From positions 124,001 to 188,000 of the forward strand of contig NZ_FQXE01000010.1 of NCBI RefSeq assembly GCF_900129885.1: a DNA stretch of 64,000 bases. The letters are read 5' to 3'. Position 1 is the stretch's first letter; every line of letters starts with the position of its first letter. The translations under genes and the position numbers were made by a program. The notes beneath the pieces were generated by a model. It was not told the origin of the DNA and searched no databases. It worked only from the letters and a program-made list of their open reading frames with translations. Positions 1 through 9,253 of the stretch are shown piece by piece. Source of the DNA: Pollutimonas bauzanensis (lineage in GTDB: Bacteria; Pseudomonadota; Gammaproteobacteria; Burkholderiales; Burkholderiaceae_B).

Positions 1-324
1 GACGAGAGCGCACGGCCGCTGATCGTCGTCATGCACGGCGATTGCGAAGTTTCGACCAAAAACCTGGCGCGCCAGATAGGCGCAAAAAAAGTCGGCCCAT
101 GCAGTCCCGAGACGGCGCAGAAGCATTCGGGCTACCTGGTGGGCGGCACATCGCCTTTCGCGACCCGCAAGAAAATGCCGGTCTGGATCGAGGCGGGGCT
201 TCTGGAGTTGCCGGTGATCTACCTGAATGGCGGCCGGCGCGGCTATTTGATAGGCGTGCCAGCGTCGGCGCTGAGCGGCTTGCTGGGCGCCAAACCCGTG
301 AATGTGGCCTTGGCCAAGGGCTAG
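1..324 (+). CDS. ybaK: YbaK/EbsC-type Cys-tRNA deacylase, 5' end missing
   Basis: This is the C-terminal part of a YbaK-family deacylase, which hydrolyses misacylated Cys-tRNA(Pro) as a free-standing editing enzyme in the cytoplasm. The frame is open from base 1, so the start lies before the window. The ATG at 31 is internal, because codons before it (reading DESARPLIVV) continue the family sequence. Visible family features are the VVMHGDCEVSTKNLAR stretch, the GCxPETAQKHSGYLVGG-like loop (here KVGPCSPETAQKHSGYLVGG), and a C-terminal YLNGGRRGYLIGV segment. The reading frame ends normally with TAG. About 107 of the usual roughly 155-165 residues are present. Confidence 0.86.
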   Translation, partial: DESARPLIVVMHGDCEVSTKNLARQIGAKKVGPCSPETAQKHSGYLVGGTSPFATRKKMPVWIEAGLLELPVIYLNGGRRGYLIGVPASALSGLLGAKPVNVALAKG

Positions 325-345
325 GCGCCAGCCCCGATAATTGAG

Positions 346-420
346 TGGCGTCCCCGGCAGGAATCGAACCTGCAATCTTCCCTTAGGAGGGGAAAGTTAT
401 ATCCATTTAACTACGGGGAC
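346..420 (-). tRNA. tRNA-Arg, anticodon CCU
   Basis: Read on the minus strand it folds as a standard cloverleaf. The acceptor arm GTCCCCG pairs with CGGGGAC, the discriminator is G and CCA is encoded. The D-loop region reads AGTTAAATGGATATAAC. The anticodon stem TTCCC/GGGAA holds the 7-base loop CTCCTAA, giving anticodon CCT (CCU). The T arm GCAGG/CCTGC has the TTCGAAT loop. It decodes AGG arginine codons, rare in this GC-rich genome. Gene length with CCA is 75 bases. Confidence 0.94.
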
Positions 421-436
421 TCGGCCGAAGGGGGCA

Positions 437-442
437 ATTATA
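437..442 (-). promoter_or_regulatory. -10 box for tRNA-Arg
   Basis: A perfect TATAAT lies 16 bases upstream of the tRNA 5' end on the minus strand, which leaves a leader of roughly 9 bases. No convincing -35 box is seen: a T-rich stretch shared with the upstream terminator sits at the expected distance. Confidence 0.5.
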
Positions 443-457
443 AGACACTCTGCCCGG

Positions 458-486
458 AAAAAAGCCGGCACGCTTCATGCCGGCTT
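458..486 (-). terminator. Rho-independent terminator of the Bug receptor gene
   Basis: On the minus strand, a 9-base stem (AAGCCGGCA with TGCCGGCTT) encloses a 7-base loop and is followed directly by six T. It lies about 30 bases after the stop of the receptor gene at 518-1507 and insulates it from the tRNA-Arg gene. Confidence 0.82.
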
Positions 487-517
487 CCTCCGAGGCAATA
501 AAACGGCAGTAAGCCCG

Positions 518-1507
518 CTACTCCAGCTTGATGTTGCCTTTGGCGACCACGTCCTTGGCCCAATCGAATTGCACCTTGATTTCCTTGGCGAATTCTTCAG
601 GCGTGTTGCCCGAAGGAGCGGCGCCCTGTTTTTCGAGGGTCTCGATGACTTTGGGATCTTTCAGAGCCACCACCGCCGCGTCGCGCAATTTTTTGACGAT
701 TTCAGGAGGCGTGCCCTTGGGAGCCAGCAAGCCATACCATGCCGGCTGGTTGAGCTGGGGGTAGCCGGCTTCGGCCAGTGTCGGAACATCCTTCAGGGAC
801 GCCAGGCGTTCCGGCCAGGCAACCGCCATGGCGCGCAGGTTGCCGGCCTGGATTTGCGGCATGGAAGACGGCAGATTGTCGAACATGATTTCGATCTGGC
901 CGCCTACGGCGTCCGTCACGGCAGGGCCCGAGCCCTTGTAGGGGACGTGCACGGCATCCGTGTCGGTCGCCAGCTTGAAGGCCTCGCCAAACAGGTGCAG
1001 CACGGAGCAAGTACCCGAGCTTCCGTAGGAGTACTTGCCTGGATTGGCCTTGAGAGCCGCTACGAATTCTTTGAAATCCTTGGCGGGGAACTTGGGATTG
1101 ACTTCGATCACGTTAGGCACGTTGGCGAAATTGGTGACCGGAACGAAATCGGTCAGCGGATCGTAGGGCAGGTCCTTGGGACGGCATGCCGGCAGCACCG
1201 CCAGAGTGGACACCGTCGCTATGGACAGTGTGTAGCCGTCCGGCTTGGCGCGCGCGGCTTCGGCGGCGCCGATGGCACCGCCGGCTCCGCCCTTGTTCTC
1301 GACCACCAGCGTCTGGCCGAGTTCCTGGCCCATGCGCTGCGTGACGATGCGCGCGACGATGTCGGTCGAGCCGCCAGGCGCAAAAGGAACGATGACCCGT
1401 ATGGGCTGGCTGGGATAGTCGGCGGCAGCGGCCGGGCCGGCGCCGAACGCCGACGCGACGCCGGCAACCAGGGCGACGACGGCAAATTTATTTCGAAATG
1501 GGGCCAT
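518..1507 (-). CDS. Bug-family (TctC) periplasmic solute-binding protein
   Basis: This is a periplasmic receptor of the tripartite tricarboxylate transporter class, 329 residues, the usual length. An N-terminal signal peptide (hydrophobic VVALVAGVASAFGAGPAAAA) is followed by the family's first strand YPSQPIRVIVPFAPGGSTDIVAR. The ligand-loop signatures VVENKGGAGGAIGA, PDGYTL and LPYDPLTDF are all present, and VPYKGSGPAVTDAVGGQIEIMFDN marks the second lobe. No tctA or tctB membrane gene is nearby, as is common for the expanded orphan Bug set of Alcaligenaceae, so the ligand (usually a carboxylate) cannot be told from context. It stands alone and has its own terminator at 458-486. Confidence 0.93.
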   Translation of the reverse strand: MAPFRNKFAVVALVAGVASAFGAGPAAAADYPSQPIRVIVPFAPGGSTDIVARIVTQRMGQELGQTLVVENKGGAGGAIGAAEAARAKPDGYTLSIATVSTLAVLPACRPKDLPYDPLTDFVPVTNFANVPNVIEVNPKFPAKDFKEFVAALKANPGKYSYGSSGTCSVLHLFGEAFKLATDTDAVHVPYKGSGPAVTDAVGGQIEIMFDNLPSSMPQIQAGNLRAMAVAWPERLASLKDVPTLAEAGYPQLNQPAWYGLLAPKGTPPEIVKKLRDAAVVALKDPKVIETLEKQGAAPSGNTPEEFAKEIKVQFDWAKDVVAKGNIKLE

Positions 1508-1702
1508 AGGGAGTCTCTCCGTTGAAAAAACATATTTTTGGAAAACGAGGCCTTTATTTTAGCCAAGCCGCTTCATTCTGAAAGGAAGGATAACAGCAAT
1601 TGCTTGCACCTGTCTGCCGGTATCGGCCCCTGCATTCTTCGCCCCGCGTCCGGCAATGCGCCTAAAATGGCGTCCCATTCCGCGATTCCTGCCTGTATTC
1701 TT

Positions 1703-2602
1703 ATGTCCGTCATCCAGCTCGTCCTGCCCGACTTTTTACTGATCGCCCTGGGGTGGGCGCTGTTTCACAAGCTGAAGTTTTCCGGCGAATTTTTCCGTGG
1801 CGCCGAGCAACTGGTCTATTTCGTGCTGTTTCCCGCCTTGCTGTTCCATTCCATTACTCAAACGCCCTTGAGCCTTTCGGGGACCTATGTGCTGTTGCAG
1901 GCCACGGTCGGCGTCATGGCTTTCGGCGTGGCATTGGCCTGGCTGGCCGTGCCGGTCTTGAGGCCCGACCCGGTGGCGCATGCCTCCGTCGCCCAGTGCG
2001 CCTATCGTTTCAATACCTATATGGGCCTGTCGATCGCTGGCGGCCTGGCGGGCTCGGCCGGGCAGACCGTCATGGCGGTGATCGTGGGCTTTGCCGTGCC
2101 TATTTCCAATATGGCGGCGGTGCATGGCCTGGCCCGCCAGAACGGCGGCAAGGTATTCGCGGAAATCCTGCGCAATCCGTTTATCATCGCCACGGTATTG
2201 GCCTTGTTATGCAATATTTTTGCGGTGCCTGTTCCAAAGGCCGTCGATGTCGCCCTGGGACGCCTGGGCGCCTGCGCCATCGCCATCGGGCTGATGTGCG
2301 TGGGCGCGACGCTTTCGCTGCAGGGTGCCAAAGGCGCCGCCAGGCTGATGGCATGGATGCTGGCCCTGCGCTTGTTGCTGACCCCGGTCGCCGCCATCTT
2401 TATCGGATGGGCGATGGACCTGCCGGTGGTCGAACGCCAGGTACTGTTGTTATTTAGCGCCTTGCCGACGGCCTCTTCCGCCTATGTTTTGGCCGCGAGA
2501 ATGGGCGGCGACGGCCGGCTGGTGGCCGTCACGATGTCGGTCGGGACATTGCTTTCCGCATTGACCATTCCTTTCTGGCTAATGATGGGCGTCCGCCCAT
2601 AG
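1703..2602 (+). CDS. AEC-family (auxin efflux carrier-like) permease
   Basis: A 299-residue integral membrane protein with about ten hydrophobic segments, related to the AEC/PIN transporters whose bacterial members export or exchange small organic acids. Recognisable parts are the N-terminal VIQLVLPDFLLIALGWAL helix, YRFNTYMGLSIAGGLAG, the LRNPFIIATVLALLCNI helix, and a C-terminal VLLLFSALPTASSAYVLA helix typical of the family. The open frame reaches back to 1538, but the start at 1703 (MSVIQLVL) gives the normal family length and removes 55 non-conserved residues. It is not evidently in an operon with the receptor gene, which runs the other way. The substrate is unknown. Confidence 0.85.
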   Translation: MSVIQLVLPDFLLIALGWALFHKLKFSGEFFRGAEQLVYFVLFPALLFHSITQTPLSLSGTYVLLQATVGVMAFGVALAWLAVPVLRPDPVAHASVAQCAYRFNTYMGLSIAGGLAGSAGQTVMAVIVGFAVPISNMAAVHGLARQNGGKVFAEILRNPFIIATVLALLCNIFAVPVPKAVDVALGRLGACAIAIGLMCVGATLSLQGAKGAARLMAWMLALRLLLTPVAAIFIGWAMDLPVVERQVLLLFSALPTASSAYVLAARMGGDGRLVAVTMSVGTLLSALTIPFWLMMGVRP

Positions 2603-2611
2603 CCTGCGCAT

Positions 2612-3154
2612 ATGAAAAATGAAAACACCATATTAGCGACAAGAAGCCTGTATTTACCAGATGAAAACGCCACGATAGCGCTGGCGGCGGCACTGGCCCC
2701 CATGCTGTGCGGCACCCATCCGGCCATAGGACCGAGCCAGCGGGGAGGCAGAATCCACTTGCGCGGCGATCTCGGCGCGGGCAAGACCAGCTTCGCGCGG
2801 GCCTTCCTGCGGGCGGCCGGCATCACCGGCCGAATAAAAAGTCCCAGCTACGCGCTGCTTGAAAGCTATAATCTTTCTAACTTATACTTCTATCACCTTG
2901 ATTTTTATAGATTTAGCGATCCACGCGAATGGCTGGACGCCGGGTTTCGGGATATACTCCAAAAAAGAGCGGTAGTTTTGATCGAATGGCCGGAGCAAGC
3001 GGGCGACTTGTTACCCCCCCCGGACCTGGACATCAATCTCGAATATGCAGACAACGGGCGGCACGCCAGCTTAACTGCCCATAGCAACAAAGGAAAATTA
3101 TGGCTGACGACACTTGCCCTCCCTCCCCGGGACTCTCCCGGCGCCGCCTCATAG
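2612..3154 (+). CDS. tsaE: TsaE, ATPase for tRNA threonylcarbamoyladenosine synthesis
   Basis: TsaE is the P-loop ATPase that acts with TsaB, TsaC and TsaD to install t6A at position 37 of ANN-decoding tRNAs. The 180-residue product has Walker A GDLGAGKTSF (near residue 54), followed by the family motifs SPSYALLESY and HLDFYRF, and the C-terminal IEWPEQ. The unusually long N-terminus (about 45 residues before the P-loop) is slightly more than typical. Its 3' end overlaps the start of amiC by 55 bases, so the two are translationally linked, as tsaE-amiC is in many proteobacteria. Confidence 0.93.
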   Translation: MKNENTILATRSLYLPDENATIALAAALAPMLCGTHPAIGPSQRGGRIHLRGDLGAGKTSFARAFLRAAGITGRIKSPSYALLESYNLSNLYFYHLDFYRFSDPREWLDAGFRDILQKRAVVLIEWPEQAGDLLPPPDLDINLEYADNGRHASLTAHSNKGKLWLTTLALPPRDSPGAAS

Positions 3155-4446
3155 CCACCGCAAGCACCTTGTTTCTTCTGCCCGTCGTTCCCCGCCTGGC
3201 CATGGCGGGCACGATCCTGGCGGTACGCACCTGGCCGGCGGATGAATACACCCGCGTCACGCTTGAAATGGACAGCGAACTCAAGGCCGAACATTTCGTG
3301 CTGGAACATCCCGACAGGCTGGTCGTCGACATCCAGGGCCTGACCATGAGCCGCGCCATCAATGACCTGGTATCGAAGATCAAGCCCAACGATCCCTATA
3401 TCGGATCGGTGCGCGTCGCCCAGAACCGGCCCGATGTGATCCGCCTGGTCATGGACCTGAAGCAGCCTATCGCGCCGCAGGTCTTTACCCTCAAGCCCAT
3501 AGGCGAATACAAATACCGGCTGGTGCTGGATCTGTATCCCAAGGTTGCGCAAGACCCCTTGCTGGCCATCATGGATGGCAAGGACAGCGACCCATTGGCC
3601 AAAGTGCTGGAAGACCTGGCCCAGAATTCGCCCTCGGAGGCGCCCATCCCTTCGGTCGAAGGGCAGAAGCTGCCGCCCGTGGCAAAGAACCCCAGGGGGC
3701 CGGCGGCGCCGCCCCCCAGCATTGCCCAGCCGCGCGACAGCGGCCAGCCGATACTGGTGGCCCTGGACCCCGGCCATGGCGGCGAGGACCCCGGCGCCGT
3801 GGGCCGCAATGGCACCCGCGAGAAAGACATCGTGCTGAGCATCGCGCGGCGCCTGAAGAAGCTGATCGACGCCCAGCCCAATATGCGCGCCTACCTGACG
3901 CGCGACAATGATTACTTCGTGCCCTTGCAGGTGCGCGTGCAGAAGGCCCGCCGCGTCAAGGCCGATCTGTTCATCTCCATCCATGCCGACGCCTGGATCA
4001 AGCCCAGCGCCCGGGGCTCGTCGATTTTCGCCTTGTCGCAAAACGGCGCCACCAGCTCGGCCGCGCGCTGGATGGCCCAGCGCGAAAATGACGCCGACCT
4101 CGTAGGCGGCATCAACCTCGGGTCGCACAACAAGCAGGTGGCCCAGGTGCTGCTGGACCTGTCCACGGCGGCACAGATCAACGACTCCATGCGGGTGGGC
4201 GACCGCATACTGAGCGAGATCGGGAAAATCAACACCCTGCACAAGAATCGGGTCGAGCGGGCCGGCTTTGCCGTGCTCAAGGCGCCGGACATTCCATCCA
4301 TCCTGGTGGAAACGGCGTTCATCAGCAATCCCGAGGAAGAGCGCCTGCTGCGCAGCCCGGCGCATCAGGACCGCATCGCGCAGGCCATGCTCAGCGGGAT
4401 CAGCGGCTATTTCGCCTCCAGCCCCGCGCTGGCGCGCCGGGCCTGA
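3100..4446 (+). CDS. amiC: N-acetylmuramoyl-L-alanine amidase, AmiC type (Tat-exported)
   Basis: A periplasmic zinc amidase that cleaves the stem peptide from N-acetylmuramic acid for daughter-cell separation. The 448-residue protein begins with a twin-arginine signal (SRRRLIATA followed by a hydrophobic run to AMA near residue 36). An AMIN domain follows (about 40-145) for septal targeting. A Pro-rich linker (about 175-210) leads to Amidase_3. Catalytic-domain signatures are LDPGHGGEDPGA, FISIHADA and the C-terminal ETAFISNPEEERLL, which holds the second conserved Glu. The ATG at 3100 sits 7 bases after AAAGGA, which supports the long overlap with tsaE. The hairpin at 4451-4472 follows the stop. 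Confidence 0.94.
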   Translation: MADDTCPPSPGLSRRRLIATASTLFLLPVVPRLAMAGTILAVRTWPADEYTRVTLEMDSELKAEHFVLEHPDRLVVDIQGLTMSRAINDLVSKIKPNDPYIGSVRVAQNRPDVIRLVMDLKQPIAPQVFTLKPIGEYKYRLVLDLYPKVAQDPLLAIMDGKDSDPLAKVLEDLAQNSPSEAPIPSVEGQKLPPVAKNPRGPAAPPPSIAQPRDSGQPILVALDPGHGGEDPGAVGRNGTREKDIVLSIARRLKKLIDAQPNMRAYLTRDNDYFVPLQVRVQKARRVKADLFISIHADAWIKPSARGSSIFALSQNGATSSAARWMAQRENDADLVGGINLGSHNKQVAQVLLDLSTAAQINDSMRVGDRILSEIGKINTLHKNRVERAGFAVLKAPDIPSILVETAFISNPEEERLLRSPAHQDRIAQAMLSGISGYFASSPALARRA

Positions 4447-4450
4447 ACGC

Positions 4451-4472
4451 CGCCCGCTTCAGGAAGCGGGCG
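4451..4472. terminator. Hairpin between convergent amiC and dedA
   Basis: A 9-base perfect stem (CGCCCGCTT/AAGCGGGCG) with a CAGG tetraloop lies between the convergent ends of amiC and the DedA gene and includes the DedA stop codon. On the plus strand it is followed by the weakly T-rich GATTTCTTCTT. It may act in both directions, although neither side has a clean T-tract. Confidence 0.45.
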
Positions 4473-5100
4473 ATTTCTTCTTGAAGATTTTCCACAAGGC
4501 GCCGAAGACCACGGGCACCGCCGCGGCGCCCACGCCCACCAGGACTATGGTGTTCAGGTGTTCCTTGATGATGGGGACATTGCCGAAGAAGTAGCCCAGG
4601 GTCACCAGACTGCCCACCCACAATATGGCGCCGGATATATTGAACAGCTGGAAGCGCAGGAAGTTCATGCTGCCCACGCCCGCCACGAAAGGGGCGAAGG
4701 TGCGGAATATCGGCAGAAAACGCGACAATACTATGGTTTTTCCGCCGTGCTTCTCGTAGAAGATATGGGTCTTGATCAAGGCGCTGCGGTCCAGGAAGCG
4801 ATAATTGCTGGTAAAGACGCGCGGCCCCAGGTAGCGGCCCACCCCGTAGTTGACGGTATTGCCCAATACGGCCGCAAGGACCAGCAAACCGGCCAGCAGC
4901 ACCGGGTCCAGCATCCCCGACGCGCCAAAGGCGCCCGCGATGAACAGCAGCGAATCGCCGGGCAGGAATGGCAGCACCACCAGGCCGGTCTCGCCAAAAA
5001 CAATCAGGAACAGCACCAGGTAAATCCATTCCCCATACTGGGCGACCCAGGCGCCAAGGAATTGGTCTATATGGAGAATCATGTGCAACAGATCGGGCAT
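4459..5100 (-). CDS. DedA-family inner-membrane protein
   Basis: A 213-residue multi-spanning membrane protein of the DedA (SNARE-associated/VTT) family, implicated in undecaprenyl-phosphate or phospholipid flipping and in membrane homeostasis. The family signature F-G-E-T-G-L-V-V-L-P-F-L-P-G-D-S-L-L-F is at about residues 35-53. NTVNYGVGRYLGPRVF follows, and then FLPIFRTFAPFVAGVGSMNFLRF carries the conserved membrane arginine. The C-terminus ends in a lysine-rich tail (FKKKSP). It is convergent with amiC and divergent from mutL. The specific lipid substrate cannot be told from sequence. Confidence 0.9.
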   Translation of the reverse strand: MPDLLHMILHIDQFLGAWVAQYGEWIYLVLFLIVFGETGLVVLPFLPGDSLLFIAGAFGASGMLDPVLLAGLLVLAAVLGNTVNYGVGRYLGPRVFTSNYRFLDRSALIKTHIFYEKHGGKTIVLSRFLPIFRTFAPFVAGVGSMNFLRFQLFNISGAILWVGSLVTLGYFFGNVPIIKEHLNTIVLVGVGAAAVPVVFGALWKIFKKKSPAS

Positions 5101-5160
5101 GGCAAGCTACCAAAAAAAGATACGGCAATATAGCGTGTTCGACGCGGCAAAAAAAGAAAA

Positions 5161-5187
5161 GTCCGATTCAACGGGCTAAAATCGGAC
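5161..5187. other. Hairpin in the dedA-mutL intergenic region
   Basis: GTCCGAT and ATCGGAC pair across a 13-base loop in the 120-base gap between the divergent dedA and mutL genes. Read on the minus strand, the stem is followed by a T-rich run, as in a terminator, but no gene precedes it on that strand. It could shape the 5' leader of dedA or overlap the mutL promoter, since TAAAAT is inside it. Confidence 0.3.
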
Positions 5188-5220
5188 TCAACGCAACCCA
5201 CAGTCTAACGGAATGTCTTA

Positions 5221-7104
5221 ATGCCTGAACGTCGTTCCATCGCGCCCCTGCCCGATCTGCTCATCAGCCAGATCGCGGCCGGCGAAGTCATCGAGCGCCC
5301 CGCCTCGGTCTTGAAAGAACTGCTGGAAAACGCCATCGACGCCGGCGCGCGGGCCATTGAAGTGCGCCTGGACGGGGGCGGCATACGCCGCATCGCGGTC
5401 AGCGACGATGGCTGCGGCATCCCCGAGGCCGAGCTCGCCCTGGCGCTGACGCGCCATGCCACCAGCAAAATCGCCAGCCTGCATGAGCTCGAATCGGTCA
5501 GCTCCATGGGTTTCCGCGGCGAGGCGCTGGCTTCCGTGGCCTCGGTGGCGCGGCTGACACTGACTTCGCGCACCGAAGGCGAGGCCCATGCCTGGCAGAT
5601 CGAGCCGGCCCAGAGCCATCCGGCGGCGGCCTCCGGCCCCATAGGCACGACCATAGACGTGCGGCAATTGTTCGACGAGGTGCCGGCGCGCCGCAAGTTT
5701 TTGCGCGCCGAAGCCACCGAATACGGCCATTGCGTCGATGCGCTCGAGCGCATCGCCCTGGCGCAGCCGGCTATCGCCTTCCGGCTGTTTCACAACGACA
5801 AGCCGCAGCGCCACTGGCGCGCCGCGGATATCCCCCAGCGCCTGCGCGACGTGCTGGGCGCCGAATTCGTCGGGCAGGGCCTGCAGGTCGAACAGGAGCA
5901 CGGCCTGGTCGCGCTGCGCGGCATCGTGACCCGCCCCACCTACGCCCGCAGCCGGGCCGATCGCCAGTATCTGTACGTGAACGGCCGCTATGTAAAGGAC
6001 CGCACCGTGGCGCATGCCATACGGCAGGCTTACGCCGACGTGCTGCATGGCGACCGGCAGCCAGCCTATGTGCTGTTCCTGGAAGTCGATCCCGCGGGCG
6101 TGGACGTGAATGTGCACCCTGCCAAGCACGAGGTGCGTTTTCGCGACAGCGGCGCCATACACCGCTTCGTATCCCAGGCGCTGACCCAGACGCTGGGCAG
6201 CGGCGGCGGGCAGTCCGCCGCCGGCGGGCCGGTCCCAGCCTTTGCGCCGCCGCATGCCGACCCCTATGCCCCGCCCGGCGGCGCTGGCTCGGCGCCGTCG
6301 GCGTATTCCGCGCCAATGCCGCCGGCGCCGCCAGACGACCCGGCAGTCCCGGGCCCGGCTTTTTTCCGTCCGAGCCAGTACCAGCGCGCGTTTCCCTTGC
6401 GCGACCACGGCGCCGGAGCCGGCGCTGACTGGCAATCGTTCTACCGCCCCCTGGACACGCCCGGCGACACGCCCGGCGACACGCCCGGGCCGCAAGCCGC
6501 GGCGGCCGCAAGCGAGCAGGAATTCCCTCTGGGCATGGCGCTGGGGCAATTGCATGGCATCTACATATTGGCCCAGAACCAGTCCGGACTGGTCCTCGTC
6601 GATATGCACGCGGCTCACGAACGCGTGGTCTACGAACAGCTGAAAAAAGCCATGGACGCCCAAAGCCTGCCGTGCCAGGAATTGCTGGTGCCCGTAGTCT
6701 TCGCCGCCACCGAAAAGGAAATCGGGCTCATCGAGGAACATGGCGATACCCTGGCGCAACTGGGCCTGACCCTGCGGGCGGCGGGGCCGGCGTCCGTGGC
6801 GGTCCGGGCCGTGCCCGCGCTGCTGGCCAACGGCGACATCGAATCGCTGGCGCGCGGCGTCCTGCGCGACCTGGCCAGCGTGGGCACGTCGCCGCGCCTG
6901 ACCGAGCAGCGCAACGAATTGCTTTCCACCATGGCCTGCCATGGCTCGGTGCGCGCCAACCGGCGCCTGACCCTGGACGAAATGAACGGCCTGCTGCGCA
7001 AAATGGAACAGACCGAAAGGGCCGACCAATGCAACCATGGCCGGCCGACCTGGGTGCAGTGGCAGGTCAGCGATCTCGACAGAATGTTCATGCGCGGCCA
7101 ATGA
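5221..7104 (+). CDS. mutL: DNA mismatch repair protein MutL
   Basis: MutL is the GHKL ATPase that couples MutS mismatch recognition to strand removal. The 627-residue protein has an N-terminal ATPase with [35 protein letters not shown] and [10 protein letters not shown] (residues about 10-105). An S5-fold lobe follows ([20 protein letters not shown]). A Pro/Ala/Gly-rich linker (about 330-430) leads to the dimerisation domain. That domain carries [12 protein letters not shown], the counterpart of the metal-binding DQHAxxERxxYE endonuclease motif, then ACHGSVRA and CNHGRPT, so it is probably a nicking-type MutL as expected without MutH. The linker contains three in-frame 12-base repeats. The stop overlaps the miaA start (ATGA). 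Confidence 0.97.
   Translation: MPERRSIAPLPDLLISQIAAGEVIERPASVLKELLENAIDAGARAIEVRLDGGGIRRIAVSDDGCGIPEAELALALTRHATSKIASLHELESVSSMGFRGEALASVASVARLTLTSRTEGEAHAWQIEPAQSHPAAASGPIGTTIDVRQLFDEVPARRKFLRAEATEYGHCVDALERIALAQPAIAFRLFHNDKPQRHWRAADIPQRLRDVLGAEFVGQGLQVEQEHGLVALRGIVTRPTYARSRADRQYLYVNGRYVKDRTVAHAIRQAYADVLHGDRQPAYVLFLEVDPAGVDVNVHPAKHEVRFRDSGAIHRFVSQALTQTLGSGGGQSAAGGPVPAFAPPHADPYAPPGGAGSAPSAYSAPMPPAPPDDPAVPGPAFFRPSQYQRAFPLRDHGAGAGADWQSFYRPLDTPGDTPGDTPGPQAAAAASEQEFPLGMALGQLHGIYILAQNQSGLVLVDMHAAHERVVYEQLKKAMDAQSLPCQELLVPVVFAATEKEIGLIEEHGDTLAQLGLTLRAAGPASVAVRAVPALLANGDIESLARGVLRDLASVGTSPRLTEQRNELLSTMACHGSVRANRRLTLDEMNGLLRKMEQTERADQCNHGRPTWVQWQVSDLDRMFMRGQ
6454..6489 (+). repeat. Three 12-base tandem repeats in the mutL linker
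   Basis: GACACGCCCGGC occurs twice and is followed by a third copy ending in G instead of C. It encodes [12 protein letters not shown] in the disordered linker. The repeats keep frame, so slippage would change linker length by four residues without breaking the protein. Confidence 0.9.
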
Positions 7105-8054
7105 CGACGCCCATTATCTGCCTGGCGGGGCCCACGGCCGCGGGCAAGAGCGCCACGACGCTGGCCCTGGCGCGGCGCTGGCCGATAGAAATCATCGTCG
7201 TCGATTCGGCGACCATTTATCGCGGCATGGATATCGGCACGGCCAAGCCGTCCAAGGCCGAGCAGGCCCTGGCGCCCCATCATTTGCTGGATATCCGCGA
7301 CCCCGCCGAAAGCTATTCGGCCGCCGAGTTCCAGCAAGACGCCACCGGGCTGATTCAAGCCATCAGGGCCAGAGGCAATATTCCGCTGCTCTGCGGCGGG
7401 ACCATGCTGTACTACAAGGCCTTGCGGGAAGGGCTCAATGAACTGCCCGCGGCGGACCCAGTGGTCCGCGCGCAAATCGACGATGAGGCGCAGGCTTGCG
7501 GCTGGCCGCAACTGCACCGGCAACTGGCCGGCTTCGACCCGGCGACCGCCGCGCGGCTGGCGCCCAACGACAGCCAGCGCCTGCAGCGCGCCATTGAAAT
7601 ATACCGGATCAGCGGCCGCCCGATGTCCGCCTGGCTGGACGACGGCCGCCCTCCCCGCGACGACGGCCTGCGATTCATCACGATCAGCCTGGAGCCCTCC
7701 GATCGCCTGGCGCTGCACGCAAGGATAGCGCTGCGCTTTCGGGCCATGATAGAGCAGGGCCTGCTGGGGGAAGTGCAGGCGCTGCGCCGGCGGCCCGACC
7801 TGCATCCGGGGCTGCCAGCTATCCGTTGCGTGGGTTATCGGCAATTGTGGGACCATCTGGAGGGCAGGACCAGCCTGGAACCGGCGGTGGAGCAGGCGGT
7901 CGCCGCCACGCGCCAATTGGCCAAGCGCCAGCTGACCTGGCTGCGCTCGCAGCCAGGGCGCCATGTCATCGACTGCCTGGCCCCCGACGCGGCCGCGCGC
8001 GCCGTGGACAGGATTGCCGGATTCTGGCCGCCGGCAGGCGGCCGCGGCTCGTAG
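7101..8054 (+). CDS. miaA: tRNA dimethylallyltransferase MiaA
   Basis: MiaA transfers a dimethylallyl group to A37 of tRNAs reading UNN codons, giving i6A. That is the substrate of MiaB, which is encoded further along this window. The 317-residue protein starts [23 protein letters not shown] (P-loop) and continues with [38 protein letters not shown], and the C-terminal [14 protein letters not shown] and [13 protein letters not shown]. The open frame extends 143 codons upstream inside mutL in another frame. The ATG at 7101, overlapping the mutL stop, is the family start. mutL-miaA is a classic pair, and E. coli continues it with hfq, which is absent here. Confidence 0.97.
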   Translation: MTTPIICLAGPTAAGKSATTLALARRWPIEIIVVDSATIYRGMDIGTAKPSKAEQALAPHHLLDIRDPAESYSAAEFQQDATGLIQAIRARGNIPLLCGGTMLYYKALREGLNELPAADPVVRAQIDDEAQACGWPQLHRQLAGFDPATAARLAPNDSQRLQRAIEIYRISGRPMSAWLDDGRPPRDDGLRFITISLEPSDRLALHARIALRFRAMIEQGLLGEVQALRRRPDLHPGLPAIRCVGYRQLWDHLEGRTSLEPAVEQAVAATRQLAKRQLTWLRSQPGRHVIDCLAPDAAARAVDRIAGFWPPAGGRGS

Positions 8055-8064
8055 GCCCGCCTTC

Positions 8065-9117
8065 CTAGACCACTACGGTTTGCGGGGCATCGGGCGCTGC
8101 GCGCTCGATGATTTCGCCTATGACGCTGACCTGCTCGCCATGGGCGGCCAGGGTCGCCTTCACGGCCTCGGCCTGATCCGCCGGCACGACGATGACCATG
8201 CCTATGCCGCAATTGAACACGCGGTGCATTTCCGCATCGGCCACGCCGCCATTGCGCTGCAGCCAGGTGAACAGCTCCGGCATGGCCCAGGCGTCGCGGC
8301 GCAGCCTGGCCGCCAGGCCCGGCTGCAGGATGCGCGGCACATTGTCGAGCAGGCCGCCGCCGGTGATGTGGGCCAGGCCCTTGATGGCGGCGCCGTGCGC
8401 CGCCAGCGCCGCCAGCACCGGCTTCACATAGATGCGGGTGGGTTCCATCACGACGTCCTCCAGGGGGCGGCCGCCCAGGTCCTGGCCGGGCCTGGCGTTG
8501 GCGTGCGTGAGGATCTTGCGCAACAGCGAAAAGCCGTTGGAGTGCGCGCCGCTGGAAGCCAGCCCGAGGATCAGGTCGCCCGGCGCTATGGACTTGCCGT
8601 CGATGATGCGCGATTTTTCCACCGCCCCCACGGCAAAACCCGCCAGGTCGTATTCGCCGTCAGGGTACATGCCGGGCATTTCGGCCGTTTCGCCGCCGAT
8701 CAGGGCGCAGCCCGAAAGCTCGCAGCCCTTGGCGATGCCGCCGACCACGCTGGCCGCCGTATCCACCGACAGTTTGCCGCAGGCGAAATAATCCAGGAAA
8801 AAAAGCGGCTCGGCCCCCTGCACCAGGATATCATTCACGCTCATGGCGACGAGGTCGATACCGACGGTATCGTGGCGCTGCCACTCGAAGGCCAGGCGCA
8901 GCTTGGTGCCCACGCCGTCGGTTCCCGACACCAGCACGGGCTCTTTGAGATGCTTGGGCACCTCGAACAAGGCGCCGAATCCGCCTATACCCGCCATGAC
9001 CCCAGCCCTCATGGTCTTGGCGGCAAGCGGCTTGATGCGGTCGACGAGCGCATCGCCGGCATCAATATCGACCCCTGCATCGCGATAGGTCAAGGAAGCT
9101 GAATGTTTGTTTGTCAT
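8065..9117 (-). CDS. purM: Phosphoribosylformylglycinamidine cyclo-ligase PurM
   Basis: AIR synthetase, the fifth step of purine biosynthesis, closes the imidazole ring of FGAM using ATP. The 350 residues match the usual length. Signatures are [21 protein letters not shown] at the N-terminus, [43 protein letters not shown], the [11 protein letters not shown] loop, and [16 protein letters not shown]. It is divergent from hda over 136 bases and ends 10 bases from the convergent miaA. Confidence 0.97.
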   Translation of the reverse strand: MTNKHSASLTYRDAGVDIDAGDALVDRIKPLAAKTMRAGVMAGIGGFGALFEVPKHLKEPVLVSGTDGVGTKLRLAFEWQRHDTVGIDLVAMSVNDILVQGAEPLFFLDYFACGKLSVDTAASVVGGIAKGCELSGCALIGGETAEMPGMYPDGEYDLAGFAVGAVEKSRIIDGKSIAPGDLILGLASSGAHSNGFSLLRKILTHANARPGQDLGGRPLEDVVMEPTRIYVKPVLAALAAHGAAIKGLAHITGGGLLDNVPRILQPGLAARLRRDAWAMPELFTWLQRNGGVADAEMHRVFNCGIGMVIVVPADQAEAVKATLAAHGEQVSVIGEIIERAAPDAPQTVVV

Positions 9118-9253
9118 GAGAAATGCCGTGGGATGTGTAAGAATTGCATGTTGAATTAAATACCAGGGTTGATTTTACGATGAACGCGGCATATGCACCC
9201 CCCTGGCATGCGGCGGCCAGGCTCGAACTGCGCCGCCCCTCATTAGACAACAC

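Noticed and set aside
1538-1702. Longer N-terminus for the AEC permease (start at 1538)
   Set aside because: The extra 55 residues are not hydrophobic or conserved; the start at 1703 gives the normal size.
5218-7101. Long antisense frame (627 codons) across mutL
   Set aside because: The plus strand has all MutL motifs. Antisense frames are common in GC-rich genes and this one has no recognisable domain.
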